NCBI GenBank assembly: GCA_026692865.1
Contig: JAPLNI010000048.1
Span: forward strand, 1-42,616
DNA length: 42,616 nt
Source of the DNA: Planctomycetota bacterium
Lineage (GTDB): Bacteria; Planctomycetota; Planctomycetia; Pirellulales; Pirellulaceae
Direction of reading: 5' to 3'
The notes under the pieces were generated by a model, which did no database searches, was not told where the DNA came from, and saw only the letters and a program-made list of their open reading frames with translations. The translations under genes were made by a program, and so were the position numbers. This document shows, in pieces, positions 17,957 to 26,628 of this stretch. The first letter of the stretch is position 1, and every line of letters starts with the position of its first letter.

Positions 17957-18113
17957 TTCGATGCAAATTCCAGAGCGAATGATGGCGCCCAGTGGAAGTG
18001 TCCCTTTTCTGGTATCTCATCACTCGTCTGAGGAATTACGACCAGCGGACCCAAGATCCGTATTGGGCACAGCACGAACTGATTTTGAAGCCTCAAAACA
18101 CCTTCACCAAACA

Positions 18114-18186
18114 ACAGCTCGTTTGGCAAGTTCAATCCCGCTCGGGAGAGGTCGGGAAATGTTGGAGAAGATGCCAAACGAGCTGT
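18114..18186. repeat. Perfect 15-base inverted repeat
   Basis: ACAGCTCGTTTGGCA at 18114-18128 is matched exactly by its reverse complement at 18172-18186, with 43 bases between. The spacer itself contains CCCG-CT-CGGG. The region is non-coding, between purF and the oxidoreductase gene. It could be a repeat-family member or a transcribed structure; no T-run follows either arm. Confidence 0.6.
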
Positions 18187-18219
18187 CTGAGGGTTTTCAT
18201 GCTTTTTCGAAGCAACAAA

Positions 18220-18278
18220 TTGCGTCTCGCTGAGACGCAGTAGCTTCCTAACAACCCCGCGTATAGGAAAACGCGGCT
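18220..18278. repeat. Two adjacent hairpins with flanking GTAGC/GCTAC
   Basis: TGCGTCTC and GAGACGCA form the first stem, directly followed by GTAGC. Then CCGCGT and ACGCGG form the second, directly followed by GCTAC. Alternatively GTAGC and GCTAC can close an outer stem, with TTCCTA pairing TAGGAA inside. It lies just past the 3' end of the Gfo/Idh gene and might stabilise or end its transcript, or be another REP-like unit. Confidence 0.4.
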
Positions 18279-18285
18279 ACGTTCA

Positions 18286-19629
18286 CTACATGATCTTGGA
18301 GGTGTCTGCACCTGGCATGGGAACCCAGTACTTGCCTGGTTCGGTTGGCTGAATCGGAGCTGGGTCTTGGAAAGTCTTGAGGCTACCGTAGTCGGCGAGA
18401 GCTAATTTGCTGTTCAAGCAATCGTCCCACGAAAGCTTCTTACCGGAATAGGTTGCCATGCGACCCATGATGGCGGTCATTGTGCTGTTTGCACCGTAGT
18501 CGCCTTCGTTAGGAATCTCACCTTTTCGAATCATCGCGAACAGGTCATGGTGCTCTTGCTCCCAACCATTCTCTCCATCTGGAGCCGACCAAACGACAGT
18601 GTTGTTTCGATCGTAGATCTTGCCGCCGGAAATATTGCACCAGCCTTTGCTGCCGTGAGCAAACTCTTGAACGCTCTGCCAGCAACCTGGGATGTGTCGG
18701 CATTGCGAGAGCATCTTCACGCCGTTGGCATATGTATACTCAACCGAATGGTGATCGTAGATTTCCCCAGTGTCTGGACCGGTGCGAACTTGACGACCAC
18801 CTTGACCTTGAGCTTCTACCGGATGCGAATCCATCAACCAGTTAATGACATCTAGATTATGGATGTGTTGTTCGTTGATATGGTCTCCCGAGAGCCAGTT
18901 GAAGTAATACCAATTGTTCATTTGGTATTCGAGTTCCGATTGTTCGGCTTGTCGATTGCGAACCCAAACTCCATCGGAATTCCAGTAAGCTCGTGCAAGA
19001 ATGATGTCGCCAATTGCGCCATCTTTAAGCTTTTCGATGGTGGCTTTGTAGTTACTTTGATGGTGACGTTGTAAGCCAACTTGGACAGCGAGTCCCTTTT
19101 CTTTGGCTTTCTGATTCGCAGCGAGGAACTGTCGAACACCTGGTGCATCGGCGGCGACTGGCTTCTCGCAGAACACATGCTTACCAGCATCTACTGCTGC
19201 AGCGAAATGGAGTGGTCGAAAGCCAGGAGGAGTTGCAAGAATGACAAGATCGCAATCGCTCTCGAGCACTTTCTTGTAAGCTTCGATACCGATCTCTTGC
19301 TTGCAGTTATCATCAAACTTTGTTGGGTGCTTACCTTTGATAGCACGCACCGCTTGCTTCATGCGGTAGTCAAACACATCAGCCATCGCAACAATCTTTG
19401 TTGGACCTTCAGTGCTAAGAGCTTGCGTTGCCGCACCAGTACCACGTCCACCGCAACCAACTAACCCAATTTTGATTGTGTTATCACCAAACGAGTGAGC
19501 AGCTCTCGCAATTGGAAGCGTTCCAGCGACCATCGTACCTGCTGCAGCAATCGCGGAAGTCGCCTTCATAAAACCTCGTCGGTTATCCACGTCAGAAGTC
19601 AAAGAACCGTTAGAACGTTGTTCAGTCAT
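18286..19629 (-). CDS. Tat-exported Gfo/Idh/MocA family oxidoreductase
   Basis: The 447-residue protein from ATG 19629 carries a twin-arginine signal (NRRGFMKATS, Arg17-Arg18, followed by an Ala-rich hydrophobic stretch to about residue 44). The NAD(P)-binding Rossmann motif IGLVGCGGRGTGAA follows (about 54-67), and later the family motif CEKPVAAD. The C-terminal half has the alpha/beta domain seen in this family. Such exported Gfo/Idh proteins are very abundant in planctomycetes and are thought to act on sugars or carry bound cofactor; the substrate here is unknown. An upstream start (19722) would precede the Tat signal with 31 extra residues and is rejected. It is divergent from the LamG/PSCyt gene. 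Confidence 0.93.
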   Translation of the reverse strand: MTEQRSNGSLTSDVDNRRGFMKATSAIAAAGTMVAGTLPIARAAHSFGDNTIKIGLVGCGGRGTGAATQALSTEGPTKIVAMADVFDYRMKQAVRAIKGKHPTKFDDNCKQEIGIEAYKKVLESDCDLVILATPPGFRPLHFAAAVDAGKHVFCEKPVAADAPGVRQFLAANQKAKEKGLAVQVGLQRHHQSNYKATIEKLKDGAIGDIILARAYWNSDGVWVRNRQAEQSELEYQMNNWYYFNWLSGDHINEQHIHNLDVINWLMDSHPVEAQGQGGRQVRTGPDTGEIYDHHSVEYTYANGVKMLSQCRHIPGCWQSVQEFAHGSKGWCNISGGKIYDRNNTVVWSAPDGENGWEQEHHDLFAMIRKGEIPNEGDYGANSTMTAIMGRMATYSGKKLSWDDCLNSKLALADYGSLKTFQDPAPIQPTEPGKYWVPMPGADTSKIM

Positions 19630-20149
19630 TGTTTTAGAAATCCAAAGGTAGGGGTGCAAGCGTTTGTCGCGTTCGGAAGCTATCCCTTCGAAAGGTTTTG
19701 CTACTTCAGGATCTAGTGGCACAGGAGAGGTAGGAATGCCAACCCAAAGAGCAGCTTTAAAGGGACCGATTTCGCCAATGGTTTGATTCTAACTCCTCAT
19801 TGTGGGGGCGACAACAGGGTAAATTGTTAAGAAATGCCAAACAAACTCCCAAAAGGCGATTTCCGGTGACTTGCGGATCATTTTTCCAGCTCCGTGAAAC
19901 CCGTTGCAAAAGGCTGGTCAGACCTGTATGTCCGTTTCTTGGGCACCAGAAAAGACAGATTGACCGTCACCAATCCCGCCGCCGGTGTTTGTCCAAGCGA
20001 CGATCGAGCTTGTCCCAAATCGTCGCAATAGGTTTGGTGTGCTAGCTCGAGAAGGCGTGTACGATATATCTAGCAGGAATCAAAAAAGCAAAATCGGGAA
20101 TTGCAAATTGCAAGCTTCGGCTTGTTAAGTACTCAGGAAAGAAATTATT
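19630..20149. other. Divergent intergenic region with a UUCG hairpin
   Basis: About 520 bases separate the Gfo/Idh start from the GTG start of the large PSCyt1 gene. No gene is supported; a short Arg-rich plus-strand frame at 19800-20045 has no domain. A small hairpin with a TTCG loop lies at 20111-20124, in the probable leader of the rightward gene. Confidence 0.45.
20111..20124 (+). promoter_or_regulatory. Leader hairpin with a TTCG tetraloop
   Basis: CAAGC-TTCG-GCTTG is a perfect five-base-pair stem closed by the very stable C(UUCG)G tetraloop. It sits 25 bases before the GTG start of the LamG/PSCyt1 gene, and the Shine-Dalgarno-like AGGAAAG follows between them. It could influence mRNA stability or ribosome access; no T-run follows, so it is not a typical terminator. 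Confidence 0.35.
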
Positions 20150-23100
20150 GTGAAAGCAACATCCTCTCTGCATCTTTCGCTCGCTCTCATCATCGTCTGT
20201 TCGTTTGCGTCGCTTCGTGCCGATGATGCGGCGAGCGTGACGCGATGGGATTTTGGTTCGGAAGCCGCGAATAACTCTGTTTCAATTGCTTTTCAAGAGC
20301 ATGGCTCAGTGTCACGCGATCAGTCTGGACCGCGGCCGCCTGAGTTTCCAGATTTCGATGCGAACAACACCGCAATACGACTCGACAAGAAAGGTGCTCA
20401 CCTTTCCGTACTAGACCCAGGTGTAGAAAGCCGATTCGATTTCACGAACGGTGATGCGATCACTTTGGAAGCATGGCTGAAGGTAGATCCATCATCGGAA
20501 GGCTCTAGCGGCAGTTCGCCTCTGTCTATCGTAAGCAAGGGTCGAACAGGGAATCCAAAGATGGCTCGTGATAATCAGAATTGGGCCATGCGATTAGTCC
20601 CAAGCGGTGGCGGAGAATCGAAGATTGGATTTTTGTTTTCGACAGGCCACGGGGCTGGCGATGTCCACTGGCATCGTTGGACTTCGAACAATAAAGTCGA
20701 CCTGAGTCACGGCTGGCATCATGTCGCAGTCTCTTATCGCTTTGGTGAGCCGCAATCGATTCGCGGATGGATCAATGGTAAGCCGACCGATGGTAAGTGG
20801 GACATGGGCGGAGAAACCACCGAGCAGCCCGTTGTTGACAACGATGATGTTTGGATCGGATCAGGCACTTCGGGCAACAGTTTCGTTGGGCTTTTAGACG
20901 CAATCGCGGTTCATCGCGAGATACTGAGCGAGAAGGCGATGGTTGCCCGATTCAATCGCGTCGGTGGTGATCGAGTCGCAAAAGCAGCCCCCGCCGTCAT
21001 GCCCAAAATAGATTTAATACTAAAGGATCGCGTGCTGGTCTCACTTGCCGATGGTTTACCGAAAGCAGATCGATGGTTGAACGAAGGGGAAGAGTGGCCC
21101 AAAGAAGACATGCAATGGATCGGTGACGAGTTTCTTTTGGCTCGTATTCCCAAACGCTACGATGCTTGGGGGATTCGCGACAACTGGAAAGGTCCGCTCC
21201 TGATGCGAATGGTGTCCGATGTGGAGCTACCCTCCGGAAGCCATCGATTGATGCTTCGAGCCCGAGGACTCGGTAGGCTTTGGGTCGATGGTGTTCTGGT
21301 TGCAGAGACTAGCCCGGTTAAGCAAAAGACTCGTGATGGTGAACAACCTGTCACACTCGTTGCGGAACCTCCACTCCCTGGCTTACGAGCCCATGGATAT
21401 CACCAACAAGAAGTTTTCGGTGATTTGATTGTCGATGCTAACGTTGCCGATTCGAAAACGCATCGTGTCGTGCTAGAGCTTATTGTCGGAGGGACTGGTC
21501 AGCAAACGACAACCGGCGAAGTGAGCGTTGCTGTGCAGTTGGATGGAACCAACACGTTTGAAGTTCTAAAACCATCCCGATCGAGTCCTTTGCTGCTCAC
21601 CAACCTCGCGGTTGAAGATGCACTAATTCGTATCGAAAGATCATTGTCGACTTACGATGACAATACGCGAAGAACAAAAGCTGCGTCGATGGATTCGTTC
21701 TGGAGCAATCGCCACGAATTAGCAAGGCAATCCGTCGCAGAGCGAGCTGCAAATAGTTCACTTCAAAATACATCCCCTGGTAAAGCAATTGCTAACGAAG
21801 CAGATTCGAAGACGCACGAATCTAAGATTGATCAATTCATCGCAGATAAAATTTCGAAAGCGATCGAAGCGGGCTCCAAAACGGATGTGAAACTTGCAAA
21901 GCAATTTCACGGTACGGTACTTCCAATCTTGCGTGACCAATGCTTTCGATGTCATGGAGAAAAAGAAAAGGGCGGACTGAAGCTCGACTCGAGAGAATCG
22001 GTGTTGCGAGCTGGTGAATCGGAACTGGTCGCAGTCGTTCCAGGAAAGCCGGAAGAGAGCGAGCTCATAGAGCAAGTTCGCAGCGGTGCGATGCCGCCGA
22101 CGGGTTCGCCTCTTTCCGAAGAAGAAATCCAACTCCTTGAGAATTGGATACGCGATGGAGCTGCTTGGCCTGCTCCATTGATCCCTCAGGAACAAGTCTC
22201 GCAACCACAGATCATTGACGACGAATCGTTTTTGCGACGAGCGTATTTAGATACGATTGGGCTTCCACCCACATACGAGGAAGCAAAAAGTTTTCTCTCA
22301 GATAAGGATTCCGATAAACGTGAAAAGCTTATCGATCGTTTACTCACCGACGAACGGGTCGCGGATAACTGGATCAGCTATTGGCAAGATATTCTCGCCG
22401 AGAATCCGTCGCTCCTAAATCAATCACTCAATAGCACCGGTCCTTTCCGATGGTTCTTATATGATTCGCTTCGTGACAATAAGCCTATCGATCGAATGGT
22501 TACGGAGCTGATCCTGATGCGTGGTAGTGCTGAGACGGGCGGTAGTGCTGGGTTTGCACAAGCAGGAGAAAACGACTCACCCTTTGCTGCCAAGGGGCAC
22601 ATCATCGCCTCGGCATTCCTGGGGATTGAGCTTCAATGCGCTCGTTGTCACGATTCACCCTACCACAGTACTAAGCAAAGCGATCTTTATTCGCTCGCGG
22701 CAATGTTGGAGCGAAAGTCGGTAAAGGTGCCAGCTACCAGCCGCGTTCCCGAAGCGTTCTTTGAGAAGAAGGGACGCGAGTCGCTCATCAAGGTCACAAT
22801 GAAACCCGACGAAGTGGTTGAAGCAAAATGGCCTTTCGAAGAAGTTACCTCCACCAAGGATGATCAGGAGATTGATTCGCTCACGACCGATCCCAAGGAC
22901 ACTCGCGAACGATTCGCGGCCTTGGTCACTGCTCCAAGCAACTCGCGATTTGCAAAAGTGATCGTGAATCGAGTTTGGAAACGGCTTATTGGAGCTGGTA
23001 TCGTCGAACCGGTCGATGACTGGGAAGGCCGTTCCGCAAGCCATCCAGAAATGCTGGAGTGGTTAGCCGATGAATTCATTACGCACGATTACGACATCCG

Positions 23101-23929
23101 ACATTTGCTCCGAACGATTTTGACGTCGAAGACCTATCAACGACAAGCCAGCGGTCAAAACTTGATAGCAACTGCCAAGCAACGCTTCTTTAATGCTCCT
23201 GACCGACGACGGCTGACAGCCGAGCAGATAGTCGATTCGTTGTTTGCTGCGACTGGCAACAAAATGGATACCGAGATACTGACTTTTGTTCATGACGGTC
23301 AGCGACCCTTGTCGAACCGCCAGGATTTAGGACGTCCAACTCGAGCGTGGATGTTTGCAAGTCTCAACAACGAACGCGATCGTCCAAGCCTGGCTCTACC
23401 GCGGTCCAGTGCGGTCGTTGATGTGCTAGAAGCATTTGGATGGACTGGCTCAAGACAAAAGCCGATCACTAATCGCGAATCCGACCCCAACGTGATCCAG
23501 CCTGGGATCTTATCGAACGGATTACTTGTTTCAGCCCTCTCCCGAGCTGCAAAGGACTCTGATCTAGCTCGCATGGCATTACAAACTGATGCACCGGAGT
23601 CGTTGATCGATGAGCTCTTTTATCGTGTTCTCGTTCGCAAGCCGAAACCCGCTGAGAAAGAAGCGTTTGTGAAAGCCCTTTCCAATGGTTTCCAGTCGCG
23701 TGTTCTTTCGGATGCAGATGTAGTAATGCCGACTCCTCCAGCACCGCTGCCGCTAGTGACTTGGTTCAACCATTTGCAACCCGAAGCGAATAAGATTCAA
23801 CAAGAAAACGAACGACGCGTGAAAGCAGGTCCAACTCCGGAACCCCGTCTGGTCAACGAGTGGCGAGCCGCTTATGAAGATTTTGTCTGGAGCCTCATCA
23901 ATCACCGTGAGTTTGTTTGGGTCCCGTAA
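20150..23929 (+). CDS. LamG, PSCyt1, DUF1549 and DUF1553 multidomain exported protein
   Basis: The 1259-residue exported protein starts at GTG 20150, preceded by AGGAAAG. It has a signal peptide (1-24). A LamG-like concanavalin lectin domain (about 95-255) includes GDAITLEAWLKVD and SHGWHHVAVSYR. A further beta-rich part follows, then planctomycete cytochrome C domain PSCyt1 (about 590-665) with heme motif CFRCH, a downstream GAMPPTG and the helix LLENWIRDGAAWP. DUF1549/PSCyt2 (about 690-850) contains a second CxxCH (CARCH), and DUF1553/PSD1 (about 915-1180) includes KVIVNRVWKRLIGAGIVEP. The architecture is typical of Planctomycetes; function is not established, but surface polysaccharide binding and redox chemistry are common proposals. 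A DUF1501 partner follows 114 bases downstream, the usual pairing. Confidence 0.93.
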   Translation: MKATSSLHLSLALIIVCSFASLRADDAASVTRWDFGSEAANNSVSIAFQEHGSVSRDQSGPRPPEFPDFDANNTAIRLDKKGAHLSVLDPGVESRFDFTNGDAITLEAWLKVDPSSEGSSGSSPLSIVSKGRTGNPKMARDNQNWAMRLVPSGGGESKIGFLFSTGHGAGDVHWHRWTSNNKVDLSHGWHHVAVSYRFGEPQSIRGWINGKPTDGKWDMGGETTEQPVVDNDDVWIGSGTSGNSFVGLLDAIAVHREILSEKAMVARFNRVGGDRVAKAAPAVMPKIDLILKDRVLVSLADGLPKADRWLNEGEEWPKEDMQWIGDEFLLARIPKRYDAWGIRDNWKGPLLMRMVSDVELPSGSHRLMLRARGLGRLWVDGVLVAETSPVKQKTRDGEQPVTLVAEPPLPGLRAHGYHQQEVFGDLIVDANVADSKTHRVVLELIVGGTGQQTTTGEVSVAVQLDGTNTFEVLKPSRSSPLLLTNLAVEDALIRIERSLSTYDDNTRRTKAASMDSFWSNRHELARQSVAERAANSSLQNTSPGKAIANEADSKTHESKIDQFIADKISKAIEAGSKTDVKLAKQFHGTVLPILRDQCFRCHGEKEKGGLKLDSRESVLRAGESELVAVVPGKPEESELIEQVRSGAMPPTGSPLSEEEIQLLENWIRDGAAWPAPLIPQEQVSQPQIIDDESFLRRAYLDTIGLPPTYEEAKSFLSDKDSDKREKLIDRLLTDERVADNWISYWQDILAENPSLLNQSLNSTGPFRWFLYDSLRDNKPIDRMVTELILMRGSAETGGSAGFAQAGENDSPFAAKGHIIASAFLGIELQCARCHDSPYHSTKQSDLYSLAAMLERKSVKVPATSRVPEAFFEKKGRESLIKVTMKPDEVVEAKWPFEEVTSTKDDQEIDSLTTDPKDTRERFAALVTAPSNSRFAKVIVNRVWKRLIGAGIVEPVDDWEGRSASHPEMLEWLADEFITHDYDIRHLLRTILTSKTYQRQASGQNLIATAKQRFFNAPDRRRLTAEQIVDSLFAATGNKMDTEILTFVHDGQRPLSNRQDLGRPTRAWMFASLNNERDRPSLALPRSSAVVDVLEAFGWTGSRQKPITNRESDPNVIQPGILSNGLLVSALSRAAKDSDLARMALQTDAPESLIDELFYRVLVRKPKPAEKEAFVKALSNGFQSRVLSDADVVMPTPPAPLPLVTWFNHLQPEANKIQQENERRVKAGPTPEPRLVNEWRAAYEDFVWSLINHREFVWVP

Positions 23930-24043
23930 AGATGTTACATTCAAAGTAGCTACAGATTATCGTTCAACAACAAATCAGCCGCTCCCTCGTCAGTATCTCC
24001 ACTGGTATTTCCTCCCACCCTTCCTTCAATCAAGTTACTAATC

Positions 24044-25372
24044 ATGAACAATGACTTGTTTTCAATCTCGATTTCACGCCGCCAGGGACTCGCAGGCATG
24101 GCTGCTGCGGCCAGTGGATTATCTGGTGGCATCATTGGCGGATTAGCATTTCCGCAAAGCGCTATGGCTCATCCAGCAGGGCTGCTTTTGCAGGGTAAGG
24201 CCGACCACGTGATCTCGATTTGGCTTGGTGGTGGTATGGGGCAGATCGACACTTTCGATCCGAAACGACAAGGAGATCCAAGCAAGAAGACTCCGGGCTC
24301 GTACTACAAGGCTATTGATACGGCTGTGGAAGGTGTTCAGGTTTGCGAACATCTTCCAGGAATGGCTTCGATGATGGATCGCATTACAGCCGTACGTTCG
24401 GTTCATCATGAGGTCATTGATGAGCATGCAGCGGCTACAAATCGCATGCATACAGGCCGATCTGTTGGAGGAACAGTCACCTATCCTTCACTTGGATCGA
24501 TCATCGCTAATCAACGTGGCGCGGCTGTCGAAGGAGCTCCACCCTACGTTTTAATCGGTTATCCCAACGTGACTCGCGGCCCTGGATTCTTGGGTGCAAA
24601 GAGTGGTTATCTATATCTTACCGATACTAGCCAGGGGCCTGCTGGACTCTCGCGGCCTACCGAAATCACTGCGGACCGGCAAACACGTCGTGAGCAGTTT
24701 CTGCAAACTCTTCATGCAAGTGCCGATTCCACTGCCGACACGCGACTGCGAGACTACGATGATGCAATTGCGTTGAGTCTGAAGCTCAGTGGCCCAGAAT
24801 TCAACCAAGCGTTCGATCTCAATCGCGAGTCTGGAGAGCTCAGAAATCGCTACGGTGGTGAGTTTGGTCAACGTTGCTTGCTCAGCCGAAGATTGGTCGA
24901 GCGAGGTGTGCGTTTCATCGAAGTCTCTCACAACCTGAATTTCTTGAACGGCGCTGGTTGGGATGTTCATAATCAAGGAATACTTCAGCAGCACGCGCTG
25001 ATTCAAGAGCTGGATACGGCGGTTGCTACGTTAATAAATGATCTCCAGGAGAAACGTTTGTTGGATAAAACTCTGATCGTAATTACAACCGAATTCGGAC
25101 GACCGCCCGAGTTTGATAGCGGTGGAGGGCGCGGGCATCAAGGAAAAGCGTTCACGTGTGTCCTTGCTGGTGGTGGCTTGAATCATTGCGGTGCTTACGG
25201 TGAAACCGACGAGCTTTCGAAGAAGATTGTTTCGAGCCCCGTTTCTGTGCCCGATTTCTTTGCCACGATCTGTGCAGCAGTCGGAGTCGATTACAGCAAG
25301 AACCTCTATGACGGCGACCGCCCCGTTCCCATCACCGACAACGGAAGTCCGATTGCAAAGTTGTTTGCGTAG
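24044..25372 (+). CDS. DUF1501 family Tat-exported protein
   Basis: The 442-residue protein has a Tat-like N-terminus ([14 protein letters not shown], then a hydrophobic stretch to about AMAHPAG). The DUF1501 fold, related to the sulfatase/alkaline-phosphatase superfamily, follows. Visible features include [20 protein letters not shown] near 55-75, [22 protein letters not shown], and a late [25 protein letters not shown] segment. These resemble metal-binding Asp and His positions of that superfamily, but activity is unproven. It directly follows the PSCyt1/DUF1549/DUF1553 gene and is probably co-transcribed and functionally paired with it. The ATG 24044 start is the natural one for the signal. 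Confidence 0.93.
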   Translation: MNNDLFSISISRRQGLAGMAAAASGLSGGIIGGLAFPQSAMAHPAGLLLQGKADHVISIWLGGGMGQIDTFDPKRQGDPSKKTPGSYYKAIDTAVEGVQVCEHLPGMASMMDRITAVRSVHHEVIDEHAAATNRMHTGRSVGGTVTYPSLGSIIANQRGAAVEGAPPYVLIGYPNVTRGPGFLGAKSGYLYLTDTSQGPAGLSRPTEITADRQTRREQFLQTLHASADSTADTRLRDYDDAIALSLKLSGPEFNQAFDLNRESGELRNRYGGEFGQRCLLSRRLVERGVRFIEVSHNLNFLNGAGWDVHNQGILQQHALIQELDTAVATLINDLQEKRLLDKTLIVITTEFGRPPEFDSGGGRGHQGKAFTCVLAGGGLNHCGAYGETDELSKKIVSSPVSVPDFFATICAAVGVDYSKNLYDGDRPVPITDNGSPIAKLFA

Positions 25373-25390
25373 TTAATGTGGTGTAACACC

Positions 25391-25809
25391 TTTGGAGTGC
25401 TGTGACTAGTCGCAGCTTTTGGGTGAGCGATGCTGAGCAAAGAAAGATTTTCCCGTCACAACTGATCCGTTTGGTTAGCAAGGACTTTTTAGATCGACAC
25501 CCGACAGATAATTCTTAAAGCTCCGCCAAGTCGGAGCAGTCCAAATTTGGAGTGCTGTGACTAGTCGCAGCTTTCGACACCCGACAGATAATTCTTAAAG
25601 CTCCGCCAAGTCGGAGCAGTCCAAATTTGGAGTGCTGTGACTAGTCGCAGCTTTTTGGCGAGCGATGCTGAGCAAAGAAAGATTTTCCCGTGACAACTGA
25701 TCCGTTTGGTTAGCAAGGACTTTTTAGATCGACACCCGACAGATAATTCTTAAAGCTCCGCCAAGTCGGAGCAGTCCAAATTTGGAGTACTGTGACTAGT
25801 CACAGCTTT
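25391..25809. repeat. BIME-like mosaic of palindromic units (a-b-c, a-c, a-b-c, a)
   Basis: Three modules recur: a (29 bases, GGAG then GCTGTGACTAGTCGCAGC palindrome; starts 25391, 25546, 25626, 25781), b (75 bases; starts 25420, 25655) and c (51 bases; starts 25495, 25575, 25730). The order is a-b-c-a-c-a-b-c-a, with exact spacings of 155, 80 and 155. The last 29 bases of c, reverse-complemented, match a at 23 of 29 positions, so every c-a junction is a head-to-head pair. Stem positions co-vary (C-G/G-C, and C-G/T-G/T-A). This matches bacterial interspersed mosaic elements built from paired REPs rather than CRISPR. Confidence 0.85.
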
Positions 25810-25874
25810 CGGGCGAGCGACTGGGCAGCAAGGAAAATGCTCAAACGCACCAACAACACCTAAGCCGTGTATTG

Positions 25875-25900
25875 AACCTGGTTTTTGAAACCGGTTTTTC
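25875..25900 (+). terminator. Candidate rho-independent terminator
   Basis: AACCTGGTTT, a short TTG loop, and AAACCGG form a stem of about seven pairs with one G-T wobble, followed directly by TTTTTC. It would end transcripts running rightward out of the DUF1501 gene and the repeat array, insulating the sigma operon. The stem is AT-rich and imperfect. Confidence 0.4.
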
Positions 25901-25934
25901 GGGGGCAGACGAAGAATCCACTGTAAGGCTTACC

Positions 25935-25955
25935 AGCACACGAAAGGCGTGTGCT
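25935..25955. promoter_or_regulatory. Perfect 8-base-pair hairpin upstream of the sigma gene
   Basis: AGCACACG and CGTGTGCT flank an AAAGG loop about 110 bases before the sigma start. There is no T-run after it, so it may be an operator, a leader structure or another palindromic repeat. I cannot distinguish these. Confidence 0.3.
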
Positions 25956-26064
25956 AATCTGTTCCCATACTTATAAAGGGATTAACGTCTATTGCGATTA
26001 AGTTAAAAGCGAATATTTGCGAAATCCTTTGCTAATTTTGGGTTCACTCAGGAGGTTAATAAGC

Positions 26065-26628
26065 ATGGAAAACTCCGCTAACCATCTAGGCCAAGAATCC
26101 GCTTCACCGGACGAGCATACTTTGCTTGTGCAACAACTGTTTGTGAAGCACCAGCAACCGCTGCTTGCCTATGTTTTATCGATTGTCCCCAATCTTCCGG
26201 ACGCTCAGGATATTGTCCAAGCTGTGTTCCTGGTTGTTACACGAAAGGCAGCGACATGGACAAGTGGATCTAATTTTATTGCGTGGGCATGCTCAATTGC
26301 ACGTTATGAAGCGATGCATCATCTACGTTCGGCGAAGACTCGTGGCGCAACGCTTGACCATGATGTTCTCGATTTGCTTCACTCGGAAGAAGTTGTCGAT
26401 GATCGATTTACCGAGCAGATCGATCTATTAGCGGATTGCCTGCAACGGCTTTCGCCTCGTGCAAGTGAACTCATCTTGCTTCGCTACCACTCCGGACACA
26501 TGCCCGAGGCAATCGCTTTATCTGTCCAGTGGTCAGTCAACGCAGTTCGTGTTGCGTTGACGCGGGCCCGGGTTGCACTTCGCGAATGTTTAGAACGCAA
26601 TCAAGCTATGGAGGCACATCGCCAGTGA
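26065..26628 (+). CDS. ECF-type RNA polymerase sigma factor
   Basis: The start ATG 26065 is preceded by AGGAGGT eight bases upstream and gives a 187-residue protein. Region 2 (about 20-90) contains LPDAQDIVQAVFLVV and FIAWACSIARYEAMHHLR, and region 4 (about 120-175) contains LSPRASELILLRYHSG and the helix-turn-helix ALSVQWSVNAVRVALTRARVALRECL. These fit the Rhodopirellula/Verrucomicrobium group of sigma-70-family factors. The stop overlaps the GTG start of the next gene as GTGA, implying translational coupling. Such sigma factors usually direct envelope or surface-protein genes and are held by a membrane partner; the DUF1592/DUF1552 genes immediately downstream are likely targets (inference). 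Confidence 0.92.
   Translation: MENSANHLGQESASPDEHTLLVQQLFVKHQQPLLAYVLSIVPNLPDAQDIVQAVFLVVTRKAATWTSGSNFIAWACSIARYEAMHHLRSAKTRGATLDHDVLDLLHSEEVVDDRFTEQIDLLADCLQRLSPRASELILLRYHSGHMPEAIALSVQWSVNAVRVALTRARVALRECLERNQAMEAHRQ

Larger units (their letters stand above)
17608..18285. other. Repeat-rich intergenic region upstream of purF
   Basis: This stretch holds several structured repeats and no gene I can support: a GTAA-loop palindrome at 17767-17790, a GAGTAC element at 17902-17956, a perfect 15-base inverted repeat at 18114/18172, and two adjacent hairpins at 18220-18278. Open frames here, such as 17809-18177 on the minus strand, read straight through the repeats and are likely artefacts. Confidence 0.55.
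25376..26064. other. Intergenic region with a REP-type mosaic and a sigma-gene leader
   Basis: Between the DUF1501 gene and the sigma factor gene lie an ordered palindromic repeat array (25391-25809, with a decayed partial unit to about 25834), a candidate terminator (25875-25900), an 8-base-pair hairpin (25935-25955), and the sigma gene leader with a strong ribosome binding site. No protein-coding sequence is supported. Confidence 0.7.

Noticed and set aside
17809-18177. Minus-strand frame of 122 codons between purF and the Gfo/Idh gene
   Set aside because: It reads through the GAGTAC repeat and an arm of the inverted repeat; no domain or ribosome binding site.
25391-25809. CRISPR array
   Set aside because: Repeats are not evenly spaced with unique spacers; spacers themselves repeat as modules b and c, palindromes dominate, and no cas genes are nearby.
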